From an uncultured Hyphomicrobiales bacterium (GTDB taxonomy: Bacteria > Pseudomonadota > Alphaproteobacteria > Rhizobiales > Devosiaceae): a stretch of DNA of 64,000 nucleotides. The notes beneath the pieces are model-generated. The model saw nothing but the letters and a program-made list of their open reading frames with translations. It was not told the origin of the DNA and did no database searches. Made by a program: the position numbers and the translations under genes. The stretch is taken from assembly GCA_903842455.1 (NCBI GenBank), contig CAIMLX010000205.1:142309-206308 (forward strand), written 5' to 3'. Shown in pieces: positions 53,023 through 61,777 of this stretch (positions are counted from its first letter, which is position 1; each line of letters begins with the position of its first letter).

Positions 53023-53511
53023 ATGGCAAAGGGCATGCCCTCAATGCTGGCCCTGCTGGGCCTGGTCGCGGTCGCAGGCTACCAGAACCGGGACAAGATC
53101 TCGGGAGCGCTGAAGGGCCTCCAGTCCCCTGGGGCCGATGGCCGCAATGACGGGCTCGGCGGCATCCTCGGCGGTCTCGGCGACATGCTGGGTGGAAACG
53201 GGGCAGGCCCCTCGTCTGGCGGTTTGGCCGGTGGCCTTGGCGAACTGATGAACACCTTCAAGACCGCGGGCCAGTCCGCGACTGCGGATTCCTGGGTCAC
53301 CCCCGGGGTGCCGACCAAAGGGCTGACCGCGCAGGAGGTCGAGCAGGCTATCGGCAGCGAGAACCTCGACGAACTGTCGTCCCGCACCGGGCTCAGCCGC
53401 CAGGATTTGCTGGAACGCCTCGCCACGGCCATTCCCGAAACAGTCGACCGCCTCACGCCCGAGGGGCGCATGCCGACCGACGACCAGGCCCGGGATTTCT
53501 TTCGCGCCTAG
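53023..53511 (+). CDS. YidB-like protein (DUF937)
   Basis: A 162-residue protein. A Gly-rich low-complexity middle (GLGGILGGLGDMLGGNGAG) is followed by the DUF937/YidB C-terminal helical domain (TKGLTAQEVEQAIGSENLDE, LSRQDLLERLATAIPETVDRLTPEG). Function unknown. GGAGGA precedes ATG 53023. Its stop overlaps the end of the convergent sigma factor gene by 4 bp. Association with GlsB suggests a stress or envelope role. Confidence 0.87.
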   Translation: MAKGMPSMLALLGLVAVAGYQNRDKISGALKGLQSPGADGRNDGLGGILGGLGDMLGGNGAGPSSGGLAGGLGELMNTFKTAGQSATADSWVTPGVPTKGLTAQEVEQAIGSENLDELSSRTGLSRQDLLERLATAIPETVDRLTPEGRMPTDDQARDFFRA

Positions 53512-54743
53512 CCGTCCCTGAGCGTTGCTGCCTGCTCCTGCAGGTAGCGGCGCACCGCATTGTCGGTCGCGAGCCCGCTCGCGACCGACAGCGCTTCAAG
53601 TGCCTGCGCCCGGCGGCCGAGCCGAGCGAGCAGGTGACCGCGGGCCGCCCACCAGGGCTGGTACTCCGCCATACGCCGGTCCCCCGCAAGGCTTTCCACC
53701 AGTATCAGTGCCGCTTCAGCACCCTCGGTTTCGGCGAGGGCGACAGCGCGGTTCAGCGTCACCACCGGAGATCGGGTCAGCCGCTCGAGATGCGCGTAGA
53801 GCGCGACGATGGCCGGCCAGGTGTCCGCCACGTTTTTCCTGCGTGCCGTGTGTGCCGACTGGATCGCCGCCTCGAGCTGGTAGCGACCGGATGGCCCGCC
53901 GGAACTGGCCTCGCGCAGCAGCCGCTCGGCAAGGCCGTGCATCGTGCTGTCCCATAGCCCCGTATCCTGCCGCTCGAGCGGCACATAGGCGCCAGCGCGG
54001 TCGCGCCGTGCCGGGCGACGCGCCTCGGCATAGAGCATTAGCGCCAGCATGCCCTTGGCCTCGGGCTCGTCGGGAAGCAACGAGACCAGCAGCCGTCCGA
54101 GCCAGATCGCCTCGTCGGCAAGCTCGGGCGCGGCGTCGCCGACCTCGTTCCAGCCCTTGGTGTAGGCTGCGTAGACTGCATCCAGCACCGCATCGAGCCG
54201 GGTGGCCAGTTCCTCCTTGTCCGGAACGGAGAAGGAAATGCCAGCCTCCCTGATCCGGGCCTTGGCGCGCACCAGTCGCTGCCCCATCGTCGCAGGCGGG
54301 ATCAGGAACGCCGCGGCGATGTCACTGGCAGTGAGGCCCAGTATCGTCTGCAGGATCAGCGGCGCGCGCATGCCACGTTCGATGGCCGGATGGGCGCAGG
54401 CGAACATCAGCGCCAGCCGCCGGTCGGGGATTTCCGCAGCGCCCCCTGCCGCGCCTTCCATTTCTTCTGCCATCAGCTGCAAATGCTCCTCGCCGGCACT
54501 GCGGGTCTGACGGCGGCGCAGCGCGTCTGTCTGCCGCCGGCGGGCGACGGTGAGCAGCCAGGCATCGGGATTGTCGGGGACGCCGTCGGCCGGCCACATC
54601 CGCAAGGCTGCGGCGAAAGCCTCGGACAGCGCGTCCTCGGCACCCGCTACGTCCCGCGTCCGGGCGGCGAGGAAGGCGACGAGGCGGCCGTAGCTTTCGC
54701 GCGCCACGCGCTCCGCCGTCCTGACCGCCTCGCTGCCCTTCAC
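53508..54743 (-). CDS. ECF-type RNA polymerase sigma factor, ECF42/SigJ-like with long C-terminal extension
   Basis: A 411-residue sigma factor. Sigma2 (YGRLVAFLAARTRDVAGAEDALSEAFAAAL, DAWLLTVARRRQTDALRRRQ) and sigma4 (LILQTILGLTASDIAAAFLIPPATMGQRLVRAK) are followed by a DUF6596/TPR-like extension of about 230 residues (AIWLGRLLVSLLPDEPEAKGMLALMLY). ECF42 sigmas have no anti-sigma gene and are encoded beside DGPF/YCII proteins, exactly as here: its ATG overlaps the YciI-like gene by 4 bp. The inducing signal is unknown. Confidence 0.92.
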   Translation of the reverse strand: MKGSEAVRTAERVARESYGRLVAFLAARTRDVAGAEDALSEAFAAALRMWPADGVPDNPDAWLLTVARRRQTDALRRRQTRSAGEEHLQLMAEEMEGAAGGAAEIPDRRLALMFACAHPAIERGMRAPLILQTILGLTASDIAAAFLIPPATMGQRLVRAKARIREAGISFSVPDKEELATRLDAVLDAVYAAYTKGWNEVGDAAPELADEAIWLGRLLVSLLPDEPEAKGMLALMLYAEARRPARRDRAGAYVPLERQDTGLWDSTMHGLAERLLREASSGGPSGRYQLEAAIQSAHTARRKNVADTWPAIVALYAHLERLTRSPVVTLNRAVALAETEGAEAALILVESLAGDRRMAEYQPWWAARGHLLARLGRRAQALEALSVASGLATDNAVRRYLQEQAATLRDG

Positions 54744-55093
54744 TTCCAGTCCGCCCCCGGCACATGCAGGGGCCGGATCTCGATCGAGCCGAAGCGCGAA
54801 CTCGGGCAGCGCTTGGCCCAGGCGACGGCCTCCTCCAGCGTCGGCACATCGACGAAGAAGTAGCCGGCAAACTGCTCCTTGGTGTCCGCGTAGGGGCCGT
54901 CGAGCACCTCTGTCTTCTCGCCGAGGGTCCGGATCGTCGTCGCCTTCCCGGCCGGCTCAAGCCTTTCGCCGCTCGATGCGCCGGTGGCCTTGGCCAGGGC
55001 TTCGTTGAAGGCCGCATAGTCCTGCCAGAGCTGCTTCTGGTCTGCGGCTGCCATCGCCGGCTCGTCGTGGTGGATCAGCATCATGTATCGCAT
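54740..55093 (-). CDS. YciI-like DGPF-domain protein (ECF42 partner)
   Basis: A 117-residue protein MRYMMLIHHDEPAMAAADQK with the DGPF/DGPY motif in VLDGPYADTKEQFAGYFFVDVPTLEEAVAWAKRCP, the YCII fold. It overlaps the sigma factor start by 4 bp. DGPF proteins accompany ECF42 sigmas in many phyla and are probable regulon members or signal-related enzymes. The catalytic role is unproven. Confidence 0.9.
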   Translation of the reverse strand: MRYMMLIHHDEPAMAAADQKQLWQDYAAFNEALAKATGASSGERLEPAGKATTIRTLGEKTEVLDGPYADTKEQFAGYFFVDVPTLEEAVAWAKRCPSSRFGSIEIRPLHVPGADWK

Positions 55094-55186
55094 GGGGTCT
55101 CTCCCGTAGGTTTGTCGGGATGCCTCGATCCCGATACGACAATGACGCGAGGTCGCCGGCGATTTCGACTCTGCGGCGAAGATTGT

Positions 55187-55579
55187 TCAGAACCCGTCGA
55201 TCAACGCGCGAACCTCGACCGGTCCCCACTGCGCGGCCGGACATTTCCGAGCCCAGTCCAGCGCTTCGTCCATGTGCGTCGCTTCGATGATGTAGAAGCC
55301 GCCGAACTGCTCGCGCGTCTCGGCATAGGGGCCGTCGTGCACCTGCAACTGTCCTGCCGCATTGCTGAAGGTCGCGCCATCGAAGCCGACATCGCCGCCG
55401 GTCATCTTCAATGTCCGGGCCTCATGGGTGCGGGCGAGCGGGGAGGTCATGACGAACGCGCCGACCTTTTCGAGCGCGGCCTGGTATGCGAACAGCGAAT
55501 CCATGGCCTTGGCCATCTGCTCGGGCGGGATCGCCGCCCCGGCCTTTTCGTCGGCATAGAGCATCAGCATGTAGCGCAT
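55187..55579 (-). CDS. YciI-like DGPF-domain protein (second copy)
   Basis: A 130-residue paralogue: MRYMLMLYADEKAGAAIPPE, and QVHDGPYAETREQFGGFYIIEATHMDEALDWARKCPA. ATG 55579 is the family start; the frame is open upstream without family sequence. It lies 93 bp upstream of the first DGPF gene on the same strand and likely heads the sigma operon. A short perfect hairpin (55663-55685) and a large palindrome lie upstream. Confidence 0.9.
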   Translation of the reverse strand: MRYMLMLYADEKAGAAIPPEQMAKAMDSLFAYQAALEKVGAFVMTSPLARTHEARTLKMTGGDVGFDGATFSNAAGQLQVHDGPYAETREQFGGFYIIEATHMDEALDWARKCPAAQWGPVEVRALIDGF

Positions 55580-55662
55580 CGTTCGTCTCCTTGGTTGAGG
55601 ACTCTCGAAACAATGTCGCGCCTGGCAAGTGGATTTCGACACTTTGAGCCGTGCCGCAGGCA

Positions 55663-55685
55663 AAATCGCTCCAGTGGAGCGATTT
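55663..55685. repeat. Perfect short hairpin AAATCGCTCC...GGAGCGATTT
   Basis: AAATCGCTCC (55663-55672), AGT, GGAGCGATTT (55676-55685): a 10-bp perfect stem with a three-base loop in the gap between prs and the DGPF gene. On the plus strand T-rich sequence does not continue, so a terminator role is uncertain. It resembles short intergenic hairpins common in this order. Confidence 0.55.
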
Positions 55686-55759
55686 CAGGCGAGAAGGCCA
55701 TGAGAGCTACGCTCGAATGGCAGGGGGATTTCACGCAACCGGTGCCGCCGCCACAACGC

Positions 55760-55839
55760 TGTCATCCCTGCGAAAGCAGGGACCCAATTCGAAAACAGCA
55801 CTGGTGGACAGGTAGGTCCCTGCTTTCGCAGGGATGACA
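55760..55839. repeat. Intergenic palindrome, family 2
   Basis: A perfect 25-bp inverted repeat: left arm 55760-55784 (TGTCATCCCTGCGAAAGCAG then GGACC) and right arm 55815-55839, with 30 bp between. It lies 29 bp after the prs stop (on the minus strand) and is closely related to the elements at 21992, 61539 and 63678. Confidence 0.9.
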
Positions 55840-55868
55840 CCTCGAAGATGAACGACCGGTTAGAACGG

Positions 55869-56801
55869 TCAGTCCAGCAGGCTCGAAACGCTCTGTTCGC
55901 TGGCGGTGCGGGCAATGGCCTCGCCGATCAGCGGGGCGATGGATATCCGCCGGATGTTCTTCGCCGCCAGCGTCGCTTCGGTCGCAACGATCGAGTCGGT
56001 GATTACCAGTTCCTTGAGCTGGCTCGCGGCGATGCGCTCGGCGGCGCCCTCCGACAGCACGCCATGGGTGATGTAGGCTGAAACCTGGGTCGCGCCCGCC
56101 TTGATCAGCGCCGCAGCTGCGTTCACCAGCGTGCCACCGGAATCGACGATGTCGTCGATCAGGATGCAGGCGTGGCCGGAGACGTCGCCGATGATGTTCA
56201 TCACCTCGGACACACCAGCCTTGGGGCGGCGCTTGTCGACTATGGCGAGGTCGGCGCCGATGCGCTGCGCCGTCGCTCGGGCGCGGGCCACACCGCCGAC
56301 GTCGGGCGACACGATCATCACGTTGCTGCCCTTGTAGTTCGCCTGGATGTCGCGAACCATCACCGGCGCACCGTAGAGGTTGTCGGTCGGGATGTCGAAG
56401 AAGCCCTGGATCTGCGCGGCGTGCAGATCGAGCGTCACCACCCGGTTGACGCCCGACTCGGTGATCAGGTTCGAGACCAGCTTGGCCGAGATCGGGGTGC
56501 GCGAGGCCGACTTGCGGTCCTGCCGGGCGTAGCCGAAATAGGGGATCACCGCGGTGATGCGGCGGGCCGACGAGCGGCGGAGCGCGTCGGACAGGATCAG
56601 CAGTTCCATCAGGTTGTCGTTAGCGGGGTACGAGGTCGACTGGATGATGAAGACGTCCTCGCCGCGGACGTTCTCATGGATCTCGACGAAGATTTCCTTG
56701 TCGTTGAAGCGCTTGACCGTGCAGTCGGTCAGCGGGAGCTCGAGATAGGCTCCGATCGCTTCGGCAAGGGCGCGGTTGGAATTGCCGGTGACCAGTTTCA
56801 C
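55869..56801 (-). CDS. prs: Ribose-phosphate pyrophosphokinase (PRPP synthetase)
   Basis: A 310-residue enzyme making PRPP from ribose 5-phosphate and ATP. Motifs: [60 protein letters not shown] and the PRPP loop [13 protein letters not shown] 56801 is the start because it gives the standard N-terminus ([17 protein letters not shown]) and has GGAG 8 bp upstream. PRPP feeds apt and de novo purine synthesis. Confidence 0.96.
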   Translation of the reverse strand: MKLVTGNSNRALAEAIGAYLELPLTDCTVKRFNDKEIFVEIHENVRGEDVFIIQSTSYPANDNLMELLILSDALRRSSARRITAVIPYFGYARQDRKSASRTPISAKLVSNLITESGVNRVVTLDLHAAQIQGFFDIPTDNLYGAPVMVRDIQANYKGSNVMIVSPDVGGVARARATAQRIGADLAIVDKRRPKAGVSEVMNIIGDVSGHACILIDDIVDSGGTLVNAAAALIKAGATQVSAYITHGVLSEGAAERIAASQLKELVITDSIVATEATLAAKNIRRISIAPLIGEAIARTASEQSVSSLLD

Positions 56802-57010
56802 GAGCGCGCTCCGCAGTTTGGGCGGGTCAAGAAGTGCCCGGCCGACTATTTGCGGGTCTCTATCGAGCGCGCGCAGCCTTGGCAATGCGGCTTGTGTCGG
56901 GACGATGAAGATTCTTGGAGAGAGTCCGAATTCGCAGCATTGGCGCAGGTGTGTTCAGTCCACCCACCCCGCCTCGATCGCGACCGCAGTGGATCGTCGC
57001 CGCCGGCGAC

Positions 57011-57787
57011 CTAAAGCGCGCCGAGCCCGATGATGCTGAACTGGCGGCCGGCCGCGATACCCTTCTGGGTGGCCCAGCGGTGCGAGAAGTACTTCTTGGG
57101 TTCGGCATAGGTGCACAGCTGCAGGTCGTCCACCACGCCCACGCCCGCCCCGATCAGGTGGTCGAACACGAATCCCGGCAGGTCGAAATGCTCGCGGCCA
57201 CCTTCGGGCGTGCTGATCCGATTGGCGGCATCGCGATGGTGCTTGAGCAGTTCGGCCGCCCATTCCGGGCCGACTTCGTAGTTCGCCTCCGAGATGGTCG
57301 GGCCGATGGCCGCGACGATGCGCTCGGGATCGGCACCGAGCGCGACCATCGCCGCCACCGTCGCTTCAGCAATGCCCGTCACTGCGCCGCGCCAGCCCGC
57401 ATGCGCCGCCCCGATGACGCCCGCTTCGGCGTCGGCGAGCAGAATCGGGGTGCAGTCGGCGGTCGTTATGCCGAGCGAGGCGCCCCGGATGTCGGTGACA
57501 ATAGCGTCGGCTTCTGGAAGCTCGCCGATCGAGGCCGGGTCGGTCAGCACCACGACACGAGCCGAGTGCACCTGCTTGACCCGCGCCAGCCCGTCCGGAG
57601 CGAGCCCAACAGCTATGGCCATCTGCTCGCGGTTCTTCAGCACGCTGGCCGGCCGGTCGCCAACAGAGTCAGAGGCATTGAGCGATGCGAAGTCACCCGT
57701 CGAGCTGCCGCCGCGCCGGCCAAAAAATCCATGGCGGATGCCGCTGAGGCGCCCCAGCGCCTGGCTTTGCTCGAAGGGAATGGTCAT
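57011..57787 (-). CDS. pgeF: Peptidoglycan editing factor PgeF (laccase-domain protein)
   Basis: A 258-residue protein with the family metal/nucleophile motifs KQVHSARVVVL, ITTADCTPILLAD and GAAHAGWRGAVTGI, and the ending WATQKGIAAGRQFSIIGL. PgeF removes mis-incorporated L-Ser from UDP-MurNAc peptides; other members cleave purine nucleosides. It overlaps the MidA-like methyltransferase stop by one base, so they are coupled. The conserved order lgt-midA-pgeF supports the call. Confidence 0.92.
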   Translation of the reverse strand: MTIPFEQSQALGRLSGIRHGFFGRRGGSSTGDFASLNASDSVGDRPASVLKNREQMAIAVGLAPDGLARVKQVHSARVVVLTDPASIGELPEADAIVTDIRGASLGITTADCTPILLADAEAGVIGAAHAGWRGAVTGIAEATVAAMVALGADPERIVAAIGPTISEANYEVGPEWAAELLKHHRDAANRISTPEGGREHFDLPGFVFDHLIGAGVGVVDDLQLCTYAEPKKYFSHRWATQKGIAAGRQFSIIGLGAL

Positions 57788-58866
57788 CAGGCAAGTCCAA
57801 TAGGTTCGACGTCTCCTGCCGACGCGCAGAAGACCTTGAAGAGTGTCCCCATTTCAGAGGAGTCGGTGAGCCGGCGCAAGGCGGCTGCCAGCGCGTCCAG
57901 TTGCTCGGGGTTGGCCCTGGCGAGGGCGCTGGCCCTTTCGACAATCCCCAGTCGCGCCAGAAAATCCCGCTGCGTCGCCAGCGGCTCGACCTTCAGTCCG
58001 AGATCGGCGGCAACCCGGCCGAGGGCGTCGAAGTCGACATGCGCGCTCAGGTCTATCTCGCCGGGCGCCTCCAGCACGTCGGCGAAGCTATGCCTCCGGA
58101 TGGCCTGCAGCGTCTCGCCGGTTTGCGTCGCCGCATAGCCGTAGTCGATGGCGAGGATAGCGCCGCGCTGGGCGGCGATCCGCTTGCCGAGCCGCTGCAG
58201 CGCGTCGGCCGTCGCAAGGCTAACCTCGTAGGTTTCGCCGTCGGCAGCATTGCGCACCGCCTCCGGCATCGCGTCGCCGGGGATCGGCGTCGGCGACAGG
58301 CCGAACGTCCGCTTGCCGTCACGCAGGCCCACCTGCCGCTCGTGCCAGCCATCGGCGGCCTTGACGAACTGCCGGATCGGCAGCGCATCGAAGAACTCGT
58401 TGGCGACGACGATGAGCGGATCGTCCGCCACTGCGTCGATCTCGCTCGCCCAGTAGGGGTTGTATTGCCCCAGCCGCTCCGCCTGCTGCGCCTTGAGCGC
58501 CGGGTTGGTCTCGAACAACTGCAGGTGGCAGGCGTCGAGAAAGCCTTCCGCCTTGGCGGCGACCCGCAGCGCATCCTGCATCAGCGTGCCGCGGCCCGGA
58601 CCCAGCTCAAGCAGGGTGAACGAGCGCGGCTGGTCCAGTTGCTGCCACAGGTTGACGATGAAAAAACCGATCAGCTCGCCGAACATCTGGCTGATCTCGG
58701 GGGCCGTGACGAAGTCGCCCTTCGCGCCGAGCGGATCGGCACCCGTATAGTAGCCCTCGCGTGGGTGCGTCAGCGCCAGCCCCATATAGGTGGCGATCGA
58801 CATCGGGCCGGTCTCACGGATTTGCCTGTCGATCAGATCCGATAGCGTCAGCTGTTCATTCCCCAC
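57787..58866 (-). CDS. SAM-dependent methyltransferase, MidA/NDUFAF7 family
   Basis: A 359-residue class I methyltransferase. It carries PREGYYTGADPLGAKGDFVTAPEISQMFGELIG and SAM motif I LLELGPGRGTLMQDALR, then VVANEFFDALPIRQFV and AIDYGYA, all hallmarks of MidA/NDUFAF7, the mitochondrial member of which methylates a complex I subunit. The start is GTG 58866. It overlaps lgt by 11 bp and pgeF by one base, forming a tight operon. Confidence 0.92.
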   Translation of the reverse strand: MGNEQLTLSDLIDRQIRETGPMSIATYMGLALTHPREGYYTGADPLGAKGDFVTAPEISQMFGELIGFFIVNLWQQLDQPRSFTLLELGPGRGTLMQDALRVAAKAEGFLDACHLQLFETNPALKAQQAERLGQYNPYWASEIDAVADDPLIVVANEFFDALPIRQFVKAADGWHERQVGLRDGKRTFGLSPTPIPGDAMPEAVRNAADGETYEVSLATADALQRLGKRIAAQRGAILAIDYGYAATQTGETLQAIRRHSFADVLEAPGEIDLSAHVDFDALGRVAADLGLKVEPLATQRDFLARLGIVERASALARANPEQLDALAAALRRLTDSSEMGTLFKVFCASAGDVEPIGLA

Positions 58867-59674
58867 GTGAAGGCCTCAGCGCAAAAAAGACGAGGCCGAG
58901 GCCGGCGATCAGGATCGGGACGGAGAGCAGCATGCCCATGGTCAGCCAGCCGCCATACAGGTAGCCGATCTGGATGTCGGGCAGGCGAAAGAACTCGACG
59001 AAGATGCGGCTCAGCGCATAGCCGATGCCGAAAATCCCGGCGATCAGCCCCGGCCGCTTCAAGGCCCGCGTCCCCCGGGCCAGAAGCGCGATGAGCACGA
59101 ACAGTAGCAGGCCTTCGAGCAGCGCTTCATAGAGCTGCGTCGGGTGCCGCGGCAGCCCCTCGGGATCGTTGGGGAAGATCACACCCCAGGGCAGGTCGGT
59201 GGGGCTGCCCCAAAGCTCGGCGTTGATGAAATTGGCCAGCCGCCCGAGGAACAGCCCGATGGTCGAGATCGCCCCGAGCAGGTCGAGCCCCGACAGGATG
59301 TTGCCCTTATGGAAGCGGGTGAACAGCGCCATCGCCAGCACGATGCCGACCAGCCCGCCGTGGAAACTCATGCCGCCATCCCACAGCGAGACGATCGCAC
59401 CGGGGTTCTCCAGGTAGTAGGGCAGGTTGTAGAACAGCACGTAGCCGAGCCGCCCGCCCACCACGATGCCGAGCACGGCCCAGAAGGCGAAGTCCCACAT
59501 GGCCGGGGCGGGGAAGGGCGGCTGGTTGTCCTTCCACAGCCCGTGACGCGCCAGCAGGGTCACCGCATAGGCCGAGCCCAGCAGCACTCCCGCCAGATAG
59601 GCGAGCGCATACCAGCGGATTTCGACCGGACCGACCGCAAAGGCGACAGGCTGCAGGAAATCGGGGAATTGCAC
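58856..59674 (-). CDS. lgt: Prolipoprotein diacylglyceryl transferase
   Basis: A 272-residue inner-membrane enzyme that attaches diacylglycerol to the lipobox cysteine of prolipoproteins. Seven helices are seen, with the signatures MSFHGGLVGIVLAMALF, GRLANFINAELWGSPTDLPWGVIFPND and PRHPTQLYEALLEGLLLF. The start is GTG 59674 (VQFPDFLQPVAFAVGPVEIRWY). It is first of lgt-midA-pgeF on this strand and divergent from ubiK. It would process the putative lipoprotein at 51190. Confidence 0.96.
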   Translation of the reverse strand: MQFPDFLQPVAFAVGPVEIRWYALAYLAGVLLGSAYAVTLLARHGLWKDNQPPFPAPAMWDFAFWAVLGIVVGGRLGYVLFYNLPYYLENPGAIVSLWDGGMSFHGGLVGIVLAMALFTRFHKGNILSGLDLLGAISTIGLFLGRLANFINAELWGSPTDLPWGVIFPNDPEGLPRHPTQLYEALLEGLLLFVLIALLARGTRALKRPGLIAGIFGIGYALSRIFVEFFRLPDIQIGYLYGGWLTMGMLLSVPILIAGLGLVFFALRPSRGE

Positions 59675-59785
59675 GCTCGGGCTCCGATCCGGGACTGACG
59701 CGACCTTTTAGCTGCCGTGAAGCTCTGGTCAAGGCGCGGGTCGCGGCCTAAAACGCTCGCGAGACAATATCCAAGGACGATCCCG

Positions 59786-60043
59786 ATGACACAGGGCAGC
59801 AGGCTATTCGACGAGCTGGGCAAGCTGATGAACAATGCCGCCGGCGTGGCGGACGGGGTGCGCCGCGAGATCGAGACGGCGGTCAAGTCGCAGCTTGAGC
59901 GCGTGATCAACGACATGGATCTGGTCAAGCGCGAGGACTATGACGCGCTGCGCGAACTGGTGCAGGCGCAGAGCGCCGAACTCAAGGCGCTTGCCGCCGA
60001 GGTCGAGGCGCTGAAATCCAAGCCCGTCACCCCGGGCCAGTAG
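59786..60043 (+). CDS. ubiK: UbiK-type accessory factor (BMFP domain)
   Basis: An 85-residue protein with an amphipathic N-terminal part (SRLFDELGKLMNNAAGVADGV) and a C-terminal coiled coil (REDYDALRELVQAQSAELKALAAEVEALK), the UbiK/BMFP layout. UbiK helps assemble aerobic ubiquinone biosynthesis in gammaproteobacteria; Brucella BMFP is membrane-fusogenic. ATG 59786 follows AAGGACGA. It is 4 bp from the next gene, so likely co-transcribed. Confidence 0.85.
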   Translation: MTQGSRLFDELGKLMNNAAGVADGVRREIETAVKSQLERVINDMDLVKREDYDALRELVQAQSAELKALAAEVEALKSKPVTPGQ

Positions 60044-60047
60044 ACCG

Positions 60048-60761
60048 GTGAAGCTGGCGATCCTTTCCGATGTGCACGGCAATCGCCATGCGCTCGATGC
60101 CGTACTCGAGGACATCGCGCTGGTGGGCGTCGATGCGACGCTGGCCCTCGGCGACTTCCTGTCCGGCCCGTTCGACCCGGTCGGGGTCGTCGACCGGCTG
60201 ATGGGGCTGGGCATTCCGATGGTGCGCGGCAACCACGATCGCTACATCGCCGAGGGCCGTGACGATGACTGGCACATCGACGCCTGGGTGCGCGGCGAAC
60301 TCGGGCCCGCCCACCTCGACTGGCTGCGCAGCCTGCCGCTGAACGCGGTGCACGAGGGGCTGGTGCTTCTCGCCCACGGCACGCCTCGAGACGACGCTAT
60401 CGGCTGGCTCGACGGCATGGAGGGCGGCAACGCCGTGCTGCAGCGACGCGAGCACGTCGAGCGCGAGGCGGCCGGCTTTCCCTACGAGGTGCTGGTCTGT
60501 GGGCACACGCACGTACCACGCACCGTCAAGCTCGCCGACGGCCGCATCGTCGTCAATCCGGGCAGCGTCGGCCTGCCCTTCGATTCCGGCTCGCCCGACG
60601 CGCATTATGCAATCATCGAAAAGCGGCGGTCCGGCTGGAGCGTCGCGCTGCATTCGATACCCTACGACTGGCAGGGTGCGGCGAAACTCGCGCTGGATCG
60701 CGGCTATCCCAGATGGGCCGAAGTGGTCGGCTCGGGCTGGCTGAAGCCGCGCGAACTCTAG
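60048..60761 (+). CDS. Metallophosphoesterase (YfcE/MJ0936-like), first of a tandem pair
   Basis: A 237-residue phosphoesterase with LSDVHGNRHALDAVL, LGDFLSGPFDP, RGNHDRYI, LLAHGTP, VCGHTHVPR and VNPGSVGLP, the complete small-phosphodiesterase set. The start is GTG 60048 right after the ubiK stop. It shares the same block order and many residues with the next gene, which arose by tandem duplication. Substrate unknown. Confidence 0.88.
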   Translation: MKLAILSDVHGNRHALDAVLEDIALVGVDATLALGDFLSGPFDPVGVVDRLMGLGIPMVRGNHDRYIAEGRDDDWHIDAWVRGELGPAHLDWLRSLPLNAVHEGLVLLAHGTPRDDAIGWLDGMEGGNAVLQRREHVEREAAGFPYEVLVCGHTHVPRTVKLADGRIVVNPGSVGLPFDSGSPDAHYAIIEKRRSGWSVALHSIPYDWQGAAKLALDRGYPRWAEVVGSGWLKPREL

Positions 60762-60775
60762 CCGGGCAGCGTCGC

Positions 60776-61498
60776 ATGAGGATCGCCGTCATCTCCGACA
60801 TCCACGGCAACCGCCCCGCCCTTGAGGCAGTGGAAGCCGATATTGCGCAACTGGGCGCCGATGCCACCATCAACCTCGGCGATCTGGTCAGCGGTCCGGT
60901 CGATCCGATCGGCACCATCGAGTTGCTGATCGAGCGCAACCTCCCCACCATCATCGGCAACCACGACCGCTACCTGCTGGAGCGCCCGCCCGAAAAGCTC
61001 GACAGCGTCGACCGTTTCGTCGCCGCCGAACTGCTCCCCGCGCACTTCGACTACATGCGCGGCCTGCCGAAGACCTCCGAGGTCGCCGGCGAGGTCTACA
61101 TGTGCCACGGCTCCCCCGGCTCCGACGTCGATCCCTGGCTCGACAACTGGTGGACCGGTCGCACCACCACCATGCCCGACGAGGCGTCGGTGCTGGAGAA
61201 GGCCAGGGGTGTCGATTTCCCGGTGCTGCTCTGCGGCCACACCCACATCGCCCGCATCGTCCGGCTTCGTGATGGGCGGCTGATCGTCAATCCCGGCTCG
61301 GTCGGCATCCAGTTCTTCCACGGCGCTCCCGATGCACGCTATGCCCTGCTCGAACGCCGCAACGGCAAGTGGTCCGCCAGCCTCCGCGCCGTCGCCTATG
61401 ACTGGGACAACGCGGCGAAGCTGGCGCTCGCCAACGGTTTTCCGAACTGGACCGAAGCCCTGACCACCGGCTGGGTTGGGGCGGAAGCGCTCTTTTGA
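60776..61498 (+). CDS. Metallophosphoesterase (YfcE/MJ0936-like), second of a tandem pair
   Basis: A 240-residue paralogue of the preceding gene: ISDIHGNRPALEAV, LGDLVSGPVDPIGT, IGNHDRYLLERPP, YMCHGSPGSD, LCGHTHIARIV and VNPGSVGIQFFHGAPDARYAL. Both end in a YDWD/QxAAKLALxxGxPxW stretch. ATG 60776 is the start. Loop residues differ (DVDPWLDNWWTGRTT here), suggesting a different substrate from its sister. A family-2 palindrome follows. Confidence 0.88.
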   Translation: MRIAVISDIHGNRPALEAVEADIAQLGADATINLGDLVSGPVDPIGTIELLIERNLPTIIGNHDRYLLERPPEKLDSVDRFVAAELLPAHFDYMRGLPKTSEVAGEVYMCHGSPGSDVDPWLDNWWTGRTTTMPDEASVLEKARGVDFPVLLCGHTHIARIVRLRDGRLIVNPGSVGIQFFHGAPDARYALLERRNGKWSASLRAVAYDWDNAAKLALANGFPNWTEALTTGWVGAEALF

Positions 61499-61538
61499 AG
61501 CGCACCAGTGGCCCTCAAGGCAGTAAGTTCACCAACGC

Positions 61539-61618
61539 TGTCATCCCTGCGAAAGCAGGGACCCAGCTTGAAATCCGCGCTGGCGATGAGGTGGGTCCCT
61601 GCGTTCGCAGGGATGACA
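61539..61618. repeat. Intergenic palindrome, family 2
   Basis: Left arm 61539-61565 and right arm 61592-61618 form a 27-bp inverted repeat with one mismatch (GAAAGC against GCGTTC in the centre of each arm). It is 40 bp downstream of the second phosphoesterase gene. Confidence 0.9.
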
Positions 61619-61758
61619 CGTGGTGGCGTCGCGCTAACCGTGCGTTCCTGTCGCCCAGCCACATGACAATCCTGTCACCCGCGGCGCGAACTCTAGCCCG
61701 AGTCGCCCGGCGCCGACTGTGCCAAAATCACCCAAAAGGGCTGGGGACAGACTCGCCC

Positions 61759-61777
61759 GGTTAACAGCCTGTTAACC
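61759..61777. promoter_or_regulatory. CtrA-type binding site in a perfect 19-bp palindrome
   Basis: GGTTAACAG (61759-61767), C, CTGTTAACC (61769-61777). It contains TTAA-N7-TTAAC on both strands (TTAA 61761-61764, N7, TTAA 61772-61775), the full consensus for the cell-cycle regulator CtrA. In such GC-rich DNA an eight-base AT match is unlikely by chance. It lies 194 bp before the YbjN gene. Confidence 0.6.
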
